A DNA stretch of 64,000 nt from Doryteuthis pealeii (GCA_023376005.1 CM042157.1:51730057-51794056); one strand, 5' to 3'; positions 1 through 11,527 are shown, counted from the stretch's first letter. The notes: generated from the letters alone by a model not told the origin. Made by a program: numbers and translations.

Positions 1-99
1 GCAAACAGAGAAGTTTTTATTTGCTAATCTGAACATAAAAATAATAATATACTTGCCCTACGCTTTTTGTGTTCTATTTCTGGCTATTTTTTACTAACA

Positions 100-285
100 C
101 TATCTTTTCGGTCCCCCCAAGGATGGTTTGTATTGTTTGATGCATAAAGCTTCTAGAATTTGGAGTTTTTGTTTATTTTTTTCTTTATGCAGAATGTGCG
201 TATTTTCTGTTAGGATATTTCGGTAATTACAGTGGGTGCATGCATGTAATTTTAGATGTTGTGAAATGGAGTTATTATCTGTCAT
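100..285 (-). pseudogene. Penelope-like element, C-terminal endonuclease fragment
   Basis: This 61-codon open stretch reads SISQHLK, then ILTENTHILHKEKNKQKLQI, then LEALCIKQYKPSL. I recognise it as the region following the GIY-YIG endonuclease core in Penelope-like retroelements (PLEs), where a basic NKQKLQILEA block precedes a short KP-rich tail. The GIY-YIG catalytic part itself is missing, so this is only the protein's last segment. It lies on the minus strand, back to back with plus-strand PLE sequence that starts 28 bp away. Partial and inverted PLE copies are common. It is inactive as a gene. The family call rests on recalled motif similarity, not on a search. Confidence 0.65.
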
Positions 286-312
286 ATGGAGAGTTAAACA
301 GGCATTAAAAAA

Positions 313-1035
313 AACAACTCTGTCCTCAATTTTACATATGAACTAAACAATAATAATCAACTCCCGTTCCTTGATGTATTGATCGACACAAACAATAACA
401 CTTTTACAACATATCCATATAAAAAGCCTATAACTGTTAACTCCACTACTCTTAAGTTTAATAGTGAGTGCCTTGAAAGGTACAAAAAGCTATAATAAAA
501 AATCTAATATATCGCGCAAAACTCATTTCTTCCTCAAAGCCGATATTCTACTCCGTGCTTAAAAACATTAAACAGACGCTGGTTAATAACGGATTTCCTA
601 ATCACGTCATTGACGAACAAATCAAACAGACCACCCAAAAAATAGACGCTAACCACAAGGAAAAACATACTACAGCAAATACTTCTTCAAATAACATTTA
701 TTATCACAACCAAATGCACTGGAACTACAAACTTGATGAAATAGCACTAAAATAAATAAATTCAGAACAACATTACTGCAAACATGCCTGATAATAAGGT
801 AAAATTAATTATTTATTACACAAAATTCAAAACAACTAACCTTGTTATCCATAACAACTCCTCTCCCCAGACAAGTCGGCTTAATGAGACCAATGTAGTA
901 TACAAATTTAAATGTCCCTTATTTAAATTTAAAATGTCCCAAAAAATGAAAATACCTACATCGGTTTTACCTCAACGACTTTATCACACCGTTTCCATCT
1001 AAATATTAAAAAAGTTGGCCAGAAAGCTTGAAAAG
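313..1035 (+). pseudogene. Penelope-like element, RT C-terminus and linker (broken)
   Basis: Translation from about 313 gives NFTYEL, then NQLPFLDVLI (about 358-387), then TFTTYPYKKP. This is the usual end of the PLE reverse transcriptase (FxDVxI followed by a YRKP-like block). The frame breaks near 492. The open run 555-755 continues the thumb/linker, and 784-1002 carries KLIIYYTKFKTTNLVI and NETNVVYKFKCPL, the part leading into the GIY-YIG domain. A further shift leads to LPQRLYHHRFHL near 975-1005. The reading ends as the microsatellite begins. The catalytic RT motifs lie upstream and are absent. Stops and frameshifts make this a relic. The missing C-terminal segment is the piece found inverted at 100-285. 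Confidence 0.7.
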
Positions 1036-1081
1036 ATCGCCAATAAAATCGTTAAACAGGAGAGCTGCCTTTTGTTTAATT

Positions 1082-1206
<125 letters not shown>

Positions 1207-1454
1207 AACGTTTGTAGAAAAAACAACAAACTTTCTACACATATTGTTGGATTCATATCCATTTTACCTTTCATATATACATATATATATATATGAAGTA
1301 ATCAAACAGTGTGTTTGAAAATGGCGAAGGCCGACAATTTGTGGGAGATTATGTGCTTAATTAAAGTAATACCTAATTTTGTTAATTAATTATAGCTAAA
1401 TGAATTAGGCGTGCATATCGGTTTAAATGTAAAGCGTAAATGAATCGAGAAAAA

Positions 1455-1568
1455 GTCATCTCTTTATGTACATTTCAGCCCATTAGGCCTCATCAGCAGA
1501 GCTATAGACAGGGCAGTGCTTTGTGCGTGATTCGAACCCTATCTGTCAGGCGGACATTCTAACCACTA

Positions 1569-1575
<7 letters not shown>
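1455..1575 (-). repeat. tRNA-derived SINE
   Basis: On the minus strand the sequence starts like a tRNA. A box A-like stretch AGTGTAGTGGTTAGAATG lies at 1555-1572, and a perfect box B, GGTTCGAATC, at 1529-1538. The spacing and the arm between them fit a tRNA head and an internal RNA polymerase III promoter. It does not fold as a full tRNA with a 3' acceptor arm, and instead continues into a conserved-looking body (about 1460-1520) with a CTGATGAGG...GAAA stretch. The 5' end abuts a (TA)n array. This is typical of tRNA-headed SINEs. The family name is unknown to me. Confidence 0.7.
1464..1503 (-). ncRNA. Hammerhead-ribozyme-like motif in the SINE body
   Basis: The minus strand carries CTGATGAG, a short stem GGCC/GGCT with a 5-nt loop, then GAAA. 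That order (CUGAUGA, stem II, GAAA) is the hammerhead core. After GAAA comes the self-complementary TGTACA, a possible tiny stem III. AAGAGAT follows and can pair with CTCT just before CTGATGAG as stem I. One unpaired G next to the core and a G-U closing pair weaken the fit. Family knowledge: minimal hammerheads occur in PLEs and some SINEs. Activity is unproven. Confidence 0.22.
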
Positions 1576-1634
<59 letters not shown>

Positions 1635-1642
1635 TAGAAAGA
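1571..1642. repeat. (TA)n and (GA)n microsatellite
   Basis: About 50 bp of TA repeats are followed directly by GAGAGAGAGA-type sequence. The array sits at the 5' end of the minus-strand SINE. Confidence 0.95.
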
Positions 1643-1898
1643 GAGATATGATATGATATAATACATATTATATTGTAATTATAATAATGATGGTGATGAA
1701 AAAAGTGGTAAGGAATCCACATGAAGATGTACCTAATACCAAACAGTGATAAAGAAGAGTGAAGATAAACATGATAAAAGCATATTTTCTGGTGAATTGT
1801 TGATGAGAAGTTGTTACCGGCAGGAGTAAGATAAGTTAATGGGTGCGCTCGCTATTCCAGTCTGCTCCCTCTGGTAAGAAGAAGCACTTAGAAACACT

Positions 1899-2036
1899 AT
1901 GGCGGATGGCAGAGTAAACAGCTTGTCTTTGGAAGGAATACCAGCAGACGACTTTTAGAAAGAACAAGATAATAATAATAGTAATAATAATGATAATGAG
2001 GAGGAGGAAGACCACGACAACAGTTCGATAAAATAA
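1899..2036 (+). CDS. Doubtful first exon: acidic, Asn-rich peptide with one internal stop
   Basis: An ATG at 1899 opens a frame reading MADGRVNSLSLEGIPADDF, then a TAG at 1956, and then continues in frame as KEQDNNN...NDNEEEEDHDN...SIK to a stop at 2034-2036. The acidic, polar composition differs from the surrounding AT-rich noise, and the upstream 100 bp are less AT-rich than the neighbourhood. It could be a first coding exon whose stop is a sequencing error in the TTTT run, or a chance run over an (AAT)n(GAG)n-like simple repeat. No splice partner or homologue is recognised. Treat it as a lead only. Confidence 0.15.
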
Positions 2037-3790
2037 GCAAAACGGTTAGTTTGGTTGTATTGTTTGTTTTTCTTTCTTTTAAATGTATTCGCGAGCGAGA
2101 AACTTTTCCCAAAGTTGTGTCCGTCGCTTGATTTTTTTTTTAAGATTAGACATCGTCATCTTCGTTTTAATTTATTTAAAAAAAATAAAAGCTAATGTTT
2201 ATTTATTTAAAGAAAAAAGCCGGTGTTAATGTATTTTTATAATATCTGGATTATTGCTTAATGATATTTCTTGAATAACAATAAAGAACGTAAAAGAAAT
2301 AATGTACAAACGGTAAAATTAAAATAATTTAGTCATTATTAATGTTAATGTTTGTTTATTTCTTTTATATTTATTTCTGATCTAAAAAGATCAGAAATAT
2401 TTTTTTTGTAATTCCTTTTTCCCTCCACTAAATTTTCTTCCAAATATCATTAAAAAAATACAACAAAAACCCCCTGACAAAAACAAAATAAAGTAAGGAT
2501 CCTTTTGATTTAAAAAAAATCCTAGTTTAAAAGCACGCATCAGACACCTTTTAATTATCCTTCTAGTATAAACATTTTGAAGCCCAAAACCACCCTAAAT
2601 CCAGAGCCGATGTCCATCGCAAAAATGGCGGTTTTATAAAGATAATGTAGAAATAATCTTTTTTTTTTTTTTTTACAGACATTGCATTTTAGGTGTTTCA
2701 AACCGTTTATACACCTGTCACATAGTATGGACGCTTTCAATTTTCCCCAGTAACAACAGAAGTCTATTTTTGCTACAAATATTGCCATTTTTCTTCCTTT
2801 TCGTTTTTTTTTTTTTGCATTATTCATCAGCTGTGGATTGGGCTTTATTCTAATATCATTAAGTAAATGTTGAAACTAATGTTATTCTCTAGATCAGAGT
2901 TTCAAAGGTTCTGTAAAAATTCAATAATTTTAATTTTAAGTTGGTTTATTTTTGTCGCGTGAGTAAACTAGGACCATTTTAAACGAAAAGAAAAAAATCG
3001 GTTTAAACTCACTTTTATAAAAATTACAAAAAAACAAACAAAAAAAAAAACATTCAGTACGACTTACGATAAATTAGTCACATGTCCATACACGTTTACT
3101 TATTCCTGGCAACTTGCATAATCGAAGAATGCAACTGAATTTTTCATTTTTTGACAAATGAAAATTGTAGTCTTAAGTTAATTTTTAGGGTTTATTTTGA
3201 ATATTTAGAACAAATTTAATGCTGTCAAAAGTTTCCAATGCACATTGCTTCATCTTCAATAATGTAACTTTTTTAAAATTTTTTAAAGTCTTCTCTTTTT
3301 ATTAAATTTGTAAATTATTTTTCCCAGAAAAAAAAAAAAAAAGATTTCTTTCTCAATTTTCCTTTTCTTTAATCCAAAACTTTAATTCTTCGCTATCACT
3401 CACGGTTTTAGCGAAAGAAAGAACGAACTTTTTAATTTTATTTTAATTTTTCTATAAATATTTTTTTATTTGTGAAAAAGAAAGAAAATCAATGGCAATG
3501 CCGACCATCAATTTTCTATTTTTTTAAAAATTTTGTTAAAGTCGTAAAATTATGCAACTTTCTTTATTTAAAATAAACAATTTATAAAAATATTTAACTT
3601 AATAATACTATTTGAAAAAAAAAAAAAAATCAAATTATAGTCTAGAAATAAAACTTATTTTAACCAATCCCCAAAATTCCTTAACTATTTAAACTTGCGG
3701 TGTCTACCTACTCAATTGTTTTCCTTTTTTAAATCATTCGAACCGTATGATTAATTAAGATTAAGAATTAAATTAATAAATAGAAAAACT
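2037..3790. other. AT-rich stretch without recognisable genes
   Basis: This part is dominated by A and T runs, with short poly(A)/poly(T) tracts near 2660, 2810, 3040, 3330 and 3615. The open frame on the minus strand at 2555-2827 is lysine-rich because of the T tracts and shows no domain. I see no repeat boundaries here. Confidence 0.6.
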
Positions 3791-3872
3791 CCAGTATCGT
3801 TAAGTAAGAAAAAAAAATCCAATGCTTTAAGACTTAAAGCATTGGTCTTTTTTTCCTACTCAACGATACTGG
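3791..3872. repeat. 82-bp imperfect palindrome (hairpin)
   Basis: CCAGTATCGTT...AATGCTTTA pairs with TAAAGCATT...AACGATACTGG across a 3-nt centre. The mismatches are in the A/T run. It lies just left of a second hairpin at 3883-3919. Confidence 0.85.
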
Positions 3873-3882
3873 ATTTTATTTA

Positions 3883-3919
3883 AATCACAAAAAGCTTGAA
3901 CTTTAAGCTTTTTGTGATT
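3883..3919. repeat. 37-bp hairpin
   Basis: AATCACAAAAAGCTT and AAGCTTTTTGTGATT are perfect inverted copies with a 7-nt loop. It is the second of two adjacent hairpins just outside palindrome P1. Confidence 0.9.
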
Positions 3920-4003
3920 TTGTAAAATCAAAGAAATTTACGAATTGTCAGTTTAACGTTACCATGACTGTTTGATGAAAGCAAGTTTCTTGATTGAAAG
4001 GCA

Positions 4004-6796
4004 AGTTCCCCCCCCCTCTCTATCTCTCTCTCTCTCTCTCTGTCTGTCTATGGTTACGAGCTTTGCTATGAATGGAATTTTCGATATCAGTCCCTCGCCT
4101 TACCACTGAGCCAGCTTTTAAAGAAATCGTAATCAAGAACAAAATGAATAAATGAACGATCATTTCTTTTTTCAAATTATTAATGAAATGACTTAAATCA
4201 AACATTTCTCAGGTGTTCTATTTTTCTTGTACAATTATTGTTAGAAAATTGTTATCAAAAAAAAAAGAAAAATAAAAAGAATTTTCTTCACTCAATTTAG
4301 TAGTAGACGTCAATGTTTTTGACCAGAGAAATGTGGAGTAAAGGCGAATCTTGGAATATTGATGTCTCTTATTTGCTATTTTTCTACTTTATTAATTCAA
4401 TTTGTAATTTTTGTTGGAATTGAACTTGAAGAGAGTTATTTATTCTTATACTCTTGAATCACGATTGCTTAGAAAAATATGGTCATTGTTTTTATTTTGA
4501 TGTTGTTATGTTATTATTTTCTTTTTTCATCGCAAATTTTTAGTTATGTTAATCGCTTGAATGAATAAATGGGGACATAACTCATTTTGTGCAAACTCCT
4601 TTTCATGCTAAAGAGAGATCCTTAATGTTGATTCGTTTATTGCTTTATTTTCCTAATTCAGAGGTAGGCAGTTAGAACACATAATGAAAAATAAATAGAA
4701 AAATACTTAGAAGCTCTTTTTCCTAAAGCGTTGAAATGACATTTTTTTAAATGCTGACGGCAAATTTTAAGGGAAAGATATGTCTTTGAAAATTAAGGCA
4801 GTTTACGTTTTCTTGACAAAAACAATTGTTGGAAAGTAACATGGATTTTTTCTCCTCAAGCACGTCACAGTCATATTTTCTGCTTTTATAAAAATTCGTC
4901 AAAATAAAGTTGTTGTTTTTTTCTCAATGATATCTTTTTAAAGAAAAACATTTATTAGCTTAAACTTGGTTAGTTTTCTCACTTTCCCCTTTGTGAATAA
5001 ATTTTGGGCATTATTCATTATTTTTGTTGTTCCGTGGATTACTCATTGCACCTTTTTTATTTTTTAAAAAATTCAATGGATGTACCATTGGAAAGCAAGA
5101 CAACCAATATTGTTGTAAGGAATCTCGCTTGCAGTTCTTACCTCAATCTGTCTATTCATTAAAAAGAAAAAAGGAAACACTTTTTTAAGTGACCCATTAT
5201 GCCCCATTTCTCTCAAACACAATCGCACTACCTAGCAACACTAACAACATTTAAACAATCAGGATATTTTCGGTGTAGTTTAGAGTGATCATAATATAAA
5301 TAAATTATACATTACTTATACATTTGAAGAAATCCTTATTTGCTATAATATGTTGTATTATTTAAATCGAAAGAAGGAAGGAATTAACCAATGAATTGAC
5401 TTTAGGGAAACAAGAATAAACACACGAAAGCAGTTTTCACGTGATAAATAATGCTTCGGCGTCTTCATGCTTGTTACTACACTACCTATCTTTGAGTCTT
5501 AAAGAGACATATTTCGCCTCTTTTTCGTATGTACGTACATCTTTATATTTTGAAGAAATCTTAAAACTAGTCACTATGATTTTTAACATAATTGATCTGC
5601 AACTTGATAATTTTTACTTTTTATTGAAAAACTAAAAAAACAAAACTAATGCGAAATCCAATGGACTCTACCGTACATTTTCAAGATAACAACTCAAAGA
5701 TTATTATTAGTTTATGGTAAATTTATTTATTACTCTGCTTATCTTGCTTTTAATTATTCTGTTTGTTTAAAGGGTTTTACTATTGAAAGCAGCAAACACA
5801 ACACTTCATTTAACTTAAAATTATCGTTTATTTGTTTAAATCCAAAAACAGATTTTATTTTCCTAATTTTTCTTTTCTTGTTTATCTCATCTCTGGGTTT
5901 CTTGCATTATCTAACTTTACATTTAGTTCGGTTGATCATTGATACTTGTCTGGTTGGAGAACTTTTTAGGCCTGTATAAATCCACTGACTTAAGATTATT
6001 TTCCCACTAAAATATTCACGTCAGTTAGTTTTAGTATCATTTTAATTTCAAATTTAACTCCTTAGCTATTTTATCATAGAAAGACTATATTTATTTTACA
6101 AATATAAGATTTCTTAGGTTCTTGTCAATTACTTGAATTGTACAGTGTATGAGTAGTTATTTTCAGCTTGAGGTTGTAGAAAAAGGCGACGTTACTCCAT
6201 CATTTCCCCTTAAGTTTCATGACATCTCTAGAAAAATTATTATATATATATATATATTATATATATACATAAGGCTGATGTCCAATGTCTTTTTATTCAA
6301 TAAGATATTCTTTCGTTTTGGTTTTCTTGTTTCATTTTCTCGTCGTAAATCCTTTACGAATCTCTCCACTGCTACAGAACACAATTTCGTTTTGGTCTCG
6401 TCTTATTTTTTTTGAGGAACCAAAATTTAGAATATTTGAGTGGAGTAGCTTTTTAGCTTTTCTTTAAAAAGAACCTAAAATGAATCGGAAGAGAAAATAA
6501 ATTTTAACGATCAAAACTTTAGATTGAATGCTGTTTTGATGAAGTCGATGACGGCAACATGAGGAAAAGGCGAAAAGCTAAAAAGATTTTTTTAAAGTCT
6601 ATGACGACGACGATGTTGATGTCCACATTTTTTAAAAATTATTAATTCATCAGCTGTTTCTTTTTATTTCTCATTATTTAACTCTCCATCTTATTCCTTT
6701 CCCTTCATAGCCACGAATGACATTATTATTAAAACAAACAAAGCTTAACGCTTTAAACCAGATCATTGTTGTATCAGTAGTCTCTCTAGTCTCATC
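4004..6796 (+). repeat. Palindrome P1, left arm
   Basis: The sequence from AGTTCCCC at 4004 to CTCAT near 6796 is repeated in reverse complement at 6943-9715. The arms are joined by a loop of about 146 bp. Landmarks that mirror: the (CT)n block (4016-4042 against 9668-9700), GCTTCGGCGTCTTCATG (5451), and GAGTCCATTGGATTTCGCAT read on the other strand. The left arm agrees closely with the X copy at 21742-23190, so it looks like the accurate version. Short open frames in it (5441-5635, 6149-6415, 6285-6467) show no domain and are frame-shifted in other copies. Confidence 0.93.
4051..4117 (-). repeat. tRNA-like box A remnant
   Basis: The minus strand reads GCTGGCTCAGTGGTAAGGCG, which matches a tRNA D-arm/box A, followed by an anticodon-arm-like stretch. 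No good box B follows, so it is at most a decayed SINE head. It mirrors at 9596-9665 in the other P1 arm. Confidence 0.3.
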
Positions 6797-6942
6797 ATCA
6801 ATATTTGTCTCTCAATCCAAGCAAATGGTGGATCGTGTGTCAATAGAAGAACAATGATCTGACTTGTCTATTTGATTTCTACTTCTTGGTGATGCACTTC
6901 CTTCCTCGACGCTTTTGGTAAATTTCGGAAACGTATTTTATT
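5474..6942 (+). repeat. Segment X, copy 1 (P1 left arm and loop)
   Basis: This roughly 1.47 kb runs from TTACTACACTACCTATC through a (TA)n tract (6237-6268) to the P1 loop end ACGTATTTTA. It is found four times: here, reversed in the P1 right arm, reversed at 21742-23190, and forward at 26294-27735. The last two continue past the loop end into unique sequence, while here the sequence turns back. No coding content is recognised. Confidence 0.9.
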
Positions 6943-9715
6943 AATGAGACTAGAGAGACTACTGATACAAGATCTGGGGTTAAAGCGTTAAGCTTGTTTT
7001 GTCGTTTTAATAATAATGTCATGTCGTGGCTATGAGGACGCGAAATAAAAGATGGAGAGTTAAAAATAAAGGGTGAGAGGTAAAGAAAGACAGCTGATGA
7101 ATAAATTTTTTAAAATGTGGACATCAACATCGTCGTCGTCATAGATTTAAAAAATCTTTTTTAGCTTTTCGCCTTTTCCTCTTGTTGCCGTCATCGACTT
7201 CATCAAAACAGCATTCAATCTAAAGTTTTGATCGTTAAAATTTTATTTTCTCTCCGTTCATTTTAGGTTCTTTTTAAAGAAAAGCTAAAAAGCTCTCACT
7301 CAAAGTATTTCTAATTTTGGTTCCTCAAAGAAAATAAGACGAGACCAAAACGAAATTGTGTTCTGTAGCAGTGGAAGAGATTCGTATAAAGGATTTACGA
7401 CGAAGAAAATGAAACAAGAAAACCAAAACGAAAAGAATATCTTTATTGAATAAAAAGACCATTGGGATCAGCTTATGTATATTATATATATTATATATAT
7501 ATAATTTTTTTTCTAGAAGAGATATCATGAAACTTAACGGGAGAATGATGGAGAAACGTCGCCTTTTTCTACACTCAGCTGAAAATACTACTTCATACAC
7601 TGTACAATTTCAGTAATTGAAAAAAGAAACCTAAGAAATCTTATATTTGTAAAATAATATAGTCTTTCTATGAATAAATAGCTAGAGTTAAATTTGTGAA
7701 AATTAAGAATGATACTAAAACTAACTGACGTGAATTATTTAGTGGGAAATAAACTTAAGTCAGTGGATTTATACAGGCCTAAAGTTCTCCAACCAGACAG
7801 TATCAATGATCAACCGACTAATGTAAGTTAGATAATGCAAGAACCCCAGAGATGAGATAAACAAGAAAGAAATTAGGAAAATAAATCTGTTTTTGGATTA
7901 AACAAATAATCGTAATTTTAAGTTAAATGAAGTGTTGTGTTTGCTGCTTTCAATGTAAAACCTTTAAACAAACAGAATAATTAAAAGACAGATAAAGCAG
8001 AGGTAAAATTTACCATAAACTTAATAATCTTTGGGTTGTTATCTTGAAAATGTACGGTAGAGTCCATTGGATTTCGCATTAGTTTTGTATTTTTTAGTTT
8101 TTCAATAAAAGTAAAGTTATCAAGTTGCAGATCAATTATGTTTAATCATAGTGACTAGTTTAAAAGATTTCTCAAATATACAAGATGTACGTACATAGAA
8201 AAGAGGCGAAATATGTCTCTTTAAGACTCAAAGATAGGTAGTGTAGTACGCATGAAGACGCCGAAGCATTTTTTATCACGTGAAACTGTTTTCGTGTGTT
8301 TATTCTTGTTTTTTAAAGTCAATTCATTGGTTAATTTCCTTCTTTCGATTTAAATAATACAACATATTATAGAAAATAGGGATTTCTTCCAAATTGATAA
8401 GTAATGTATAATTTATTTTATGATCCTCTAAACTACACCGGAAAATATCCTGATTGTTTAAATTGTTAGTGTTGCAGGTAGTGCGATTGTGTTTGAGAGA
8501 AATGGGGCATAATGGGTCACTTAAAAAAGTGTTTCCTTTTTTCTTTTTATGAATAGACAGATTGAGGTAAGAACTGCAAGCGAGATTCTTACAACAATAT
8601 TGGTTGTCTTGCTTTCCAATGGTAATCCATTGAATTTTTTAAAAAATAAAAAGGTGCAATGAGTAATCCACGGAAACAAAATATAATGAATAATGCCCAA
8701 AATTTATTCACAAAGGGGAAAGTGAGAAAACTAACCAAGTTTAAGCTAATAAATGTTTTCTTTTAAAAAGATATCATTGAGAAAACACAAAACACTTTAT
8801 TTTGACGAATTTTTATAAAAGCAGAAAATATGACTGTGACGTGCTTGAGGAGAAAAAATCCATGTTACTTTTTCCAACAATTGTTTTTTGTCAAGAAAAC
8901 GTAAACTGCCTTAATTTTCAAAGACATATCTTTCCCTTAAAATTTGCCGTCAGCATTTAAAAAAATGTCATTTCAACGCTTTAGGAAAAAAGAGCTTCTA
9001 AAGTATTTTTCTATTTATTTTTCATTATGTGTTCTAACTGCCTACCTCTGAATTAGGAAAATAAAGCAATAAACGAATCAACATTAAGGATCTCTCTTTA
9101 GCATGAAAAGGAGTTTTGCACAAAAATGAGTTATGTCCCCTTTATTCATTCAAGCGATTAACATAACTAAAATTTGCGATGAAAAAAGAAAATAATAACA
9201 TAACAACATCAAAAATAAACAATGACCATATTTTTCCTAAGCAATCGTAGATTCAGAGTATAAGAATAAAATAAACACACTCTTCAAGTTCAATTCCAAC
9301 AAAATTACAAATTGAATTAATAAAGTAGAAAAATAGCAATAAGAGACATCAATATTCCAAGATTCGCCTTTACTCACATTTCTCTGGTCAAAACATTGAC
9401 TCTACTACTAATTGAGTGAAGAAAATTCTTTTTATTTTTTCTTTTTTTTTTGATAACAATTTTCTAACAATACTTGGTACAAGAAAATAAGAACACCTGA
9501 GAAATGTTTGGATTAAGTCATTTCATTAATAATTTGAAAAAAGAATTGAATCGTTCATTTATTCATTTGTGTCTTTGATTACGATTTCTTTAGAAAGCTG
9601 GACCTCGTGGTAAGGCGAGGGACTGGATATCGAAAATTCCATTTCAATAGCAAAGCCTCGTAACCATGAGAGACAGACAGAGAGAGAGAGAGAGATAAGA
9701 GAGGGGGGGGGGACT
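6943..9715 (-). repeat. Palindrome P1, right arm (noisy copy)
   Basis: This is the reverse complement of 4004-6796 with many one-base insertions, deletions and some substitutions, for example CCTCTTGTTGCCGTC where two other copies have CCTCATGTTGCCGTC. It ends directly at the N gap in GGGGGGGGGACT, the mirror of the left boundary. The error style suggests a low-coverage or uncorrected long read rather than evolutionary divergence. Confidence 0.92.
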
Positions 9716-9732
9716 NNNNNNNNNNNNNNNNN
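9716..9732. other. Assembly gap (17 N)
   Basis: Seventeen N characters separate palindrome P1 from palindrome P2. The distance across the gap is therefore unknown. Confidence 0.99.
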
Positions 9733-9821
9733 TTTCAAAATGCTTTCGCAAATTTGACCTTTACTATTTTCAAGAGTATAACAGCGCGTACATCGCGTTT
9801 ATTGTTACTAAGCAGTTTAAA
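9733..9821 (-). repeat. Inverted tip of the P2 left arm
   Basis: This segment of about 85 bp matches 39601-39685 in the same orientation, while the adjoining arm from 9822 matches the reverse complement of 39599 downward. The tip is thus flipped relative to the arm. Its matching part encodes copia protease-region sequence on the minus strand. It carries more mismatches than the rest of the arm. Confidence 0.75.
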
Positions 9822-11296
9822 GGGCATTTTATATCCCCACTTTAAACAAAACATCTTTTCAGTAAGGGCAGCTACGGCTTCTGGCCCCATGAATTTGGAC
9901 ACAAAACATCAAAGTTGATCTACCCAAATGGTACTATATTTAATATAGTAAGAATGGGCTGTTTGTATTATTAAAAAGATATTAATTCCTCTGAGACTGC
10001 GAAATATGATATTAATCCGTGGCATAGTCTTGGAAACTGTAAAATGAGTGATATCAAAAAACTGCCAAAAGTAGTAAATGTAAGGAAAATGAAACTTACC
10101 CCCCATTAAAAACTAACTGTTGTAATATATATATTCAGGAAAAAATGGCCGAGACTAAAAACAAAGTGTTAAAGAAAGAGATACGAAGATATTGTCGTCG
10201 TTTTTGCGACAGCTGGTCAAATTGAACATGTTGGAAAATCCAATTTAAGGTATGTTGTAAATTTATTGACGATTTTTCTGGACTTATGATGTTATTTTTC
10301 CTAGCCCATGAATCTGATACTCTGCTAGTTACGAAACAATACTAAGCAGATGTAAGCCAATATGGCAAAGTTTGAAGTTTTTACCGGTTTTAGACCGAAT
10401 TTAAGTCGTATGCATATTTTTGGGACGACTTGTTTTTGCTGTGTACAAAATAAAAAGAAATTGGATCCTCGTTCTAAGGAGGGTATTTTTATCGAGTATG
10501 ATAAACAAAGTGGGCGTTCCTGGAATAATATTTTCCAGAGTTACCTGTTTGAACAGGATTATGTAATGCCGAATGGGCAGGTTCAAATGACCGAAAAAGT
10601 ATACCAGGATTTTGTTTTAATTATCGGACGAAAGCTCGAGCATTTCCTGAAAATCTAAAGAACAACCAGTGGTCTCTTTATCAACATGTGAGGCCGAATT
10701 TGTTAATATGGCGGTAACAGTCCGCGAAGCCCTTTATTTACAAACATTAGTGTTAAAAACCCTGTAACTATTTATTGTGACAGTCAGTCGAGCATACTAC
10801 TGGCAAAAACCCCCCTCATACACCAGAAAACAAAACATATTGATATAAAATATCAATTTATAAGGAATGAAATTAAAGAGGGGTAAGATCAACATTTCAG
10901 ATCTGTTCACAGGATCGTTGAACAGGATAAAGCTGAATGCTTTTAAAAGAGATATCATGGGGGGCCCAAAATTAAACTTAAGATTTTGCCCTGTCGGTTT
11001 GGGCTGTAGAATAATCCGACTGTATTCATGCAGAGGGGTAAGATCCCCCCAAAATGAATGTCCTGGGCAATGACATTAAACCTGTTCAATAAGTTACTAA
11101 TCCATTAACTTGTATTAATTAGATGTATTGTGCTGTATAGTACCGTATTTCTTTTGAATTAACACCACCAAAAAAAAAAACAAAAAAAACAAACAAAAAA
11201 AAAAGATAAAAAAAAAACCCAGAAACCCCAAAAAGTGGCCAATACTAACTTTGGATGTAACGTTAGGAGTAGGAAAAATAATGATAATAATTAATA

Positions 11297-11327
<31 letters not shown>

Positions 11328-11512
11328 GTAGGCTTGGTAGAATATTAGATTAGTAATAGTATTTGTGCTTTTACTATAAAATTGAAAGTACAAAATTTCT
11401 TAATGAATTTATTGTAAACATTCTCTGAATGAAATGATTTGTCGATTGTAATCGATTGTAAATTTCCTCAATGGAGAGATTTAATATTGTTGAATGGAAT
11501 AGCCCCATTTAT

Positions 11513-11527
11513 ATCAAAAAAGGGGCG
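11513..11527 (+). other. Polypurine tract of the copia element
   Basis: A run of A followed by GGGG and CG sits immediately before the LTR start TGTTGAAC. This is the position and composition expected for the plus-strand primer of an LTR retrotransposon. Confidence 0.7.

Noticed and set aside
4051..4117. A tRNA gene
   Set aside because: Only a box A-like arm is present; no box B, T arm or acceptor stem. Listed as a weak SINE remnant.
6149..6467. 60-90-codon hydrophobic frames in segment X (also at 7325-7600, 22202-22453, 26955-27248)
   Set aside because: They change frame between the four copies, cross the (TA)n tract, and show no domain or start context. Recurrence comes from the repeated DNA.
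9668..9700. CRISPR-like or satellite array at the (GA)n block
   Set aside because: Plain dinucleotide repeat without spacers, and the genome is eukaryotic.
11115..11393. 92-codon lysine- and phenylalanine-rich frame
   Set aside because: Product of A and T homopolymers in the copia 3' non-coding part. The mirror frames (37910-38155, 38069-38287) differ because homopolymer lengths differ.
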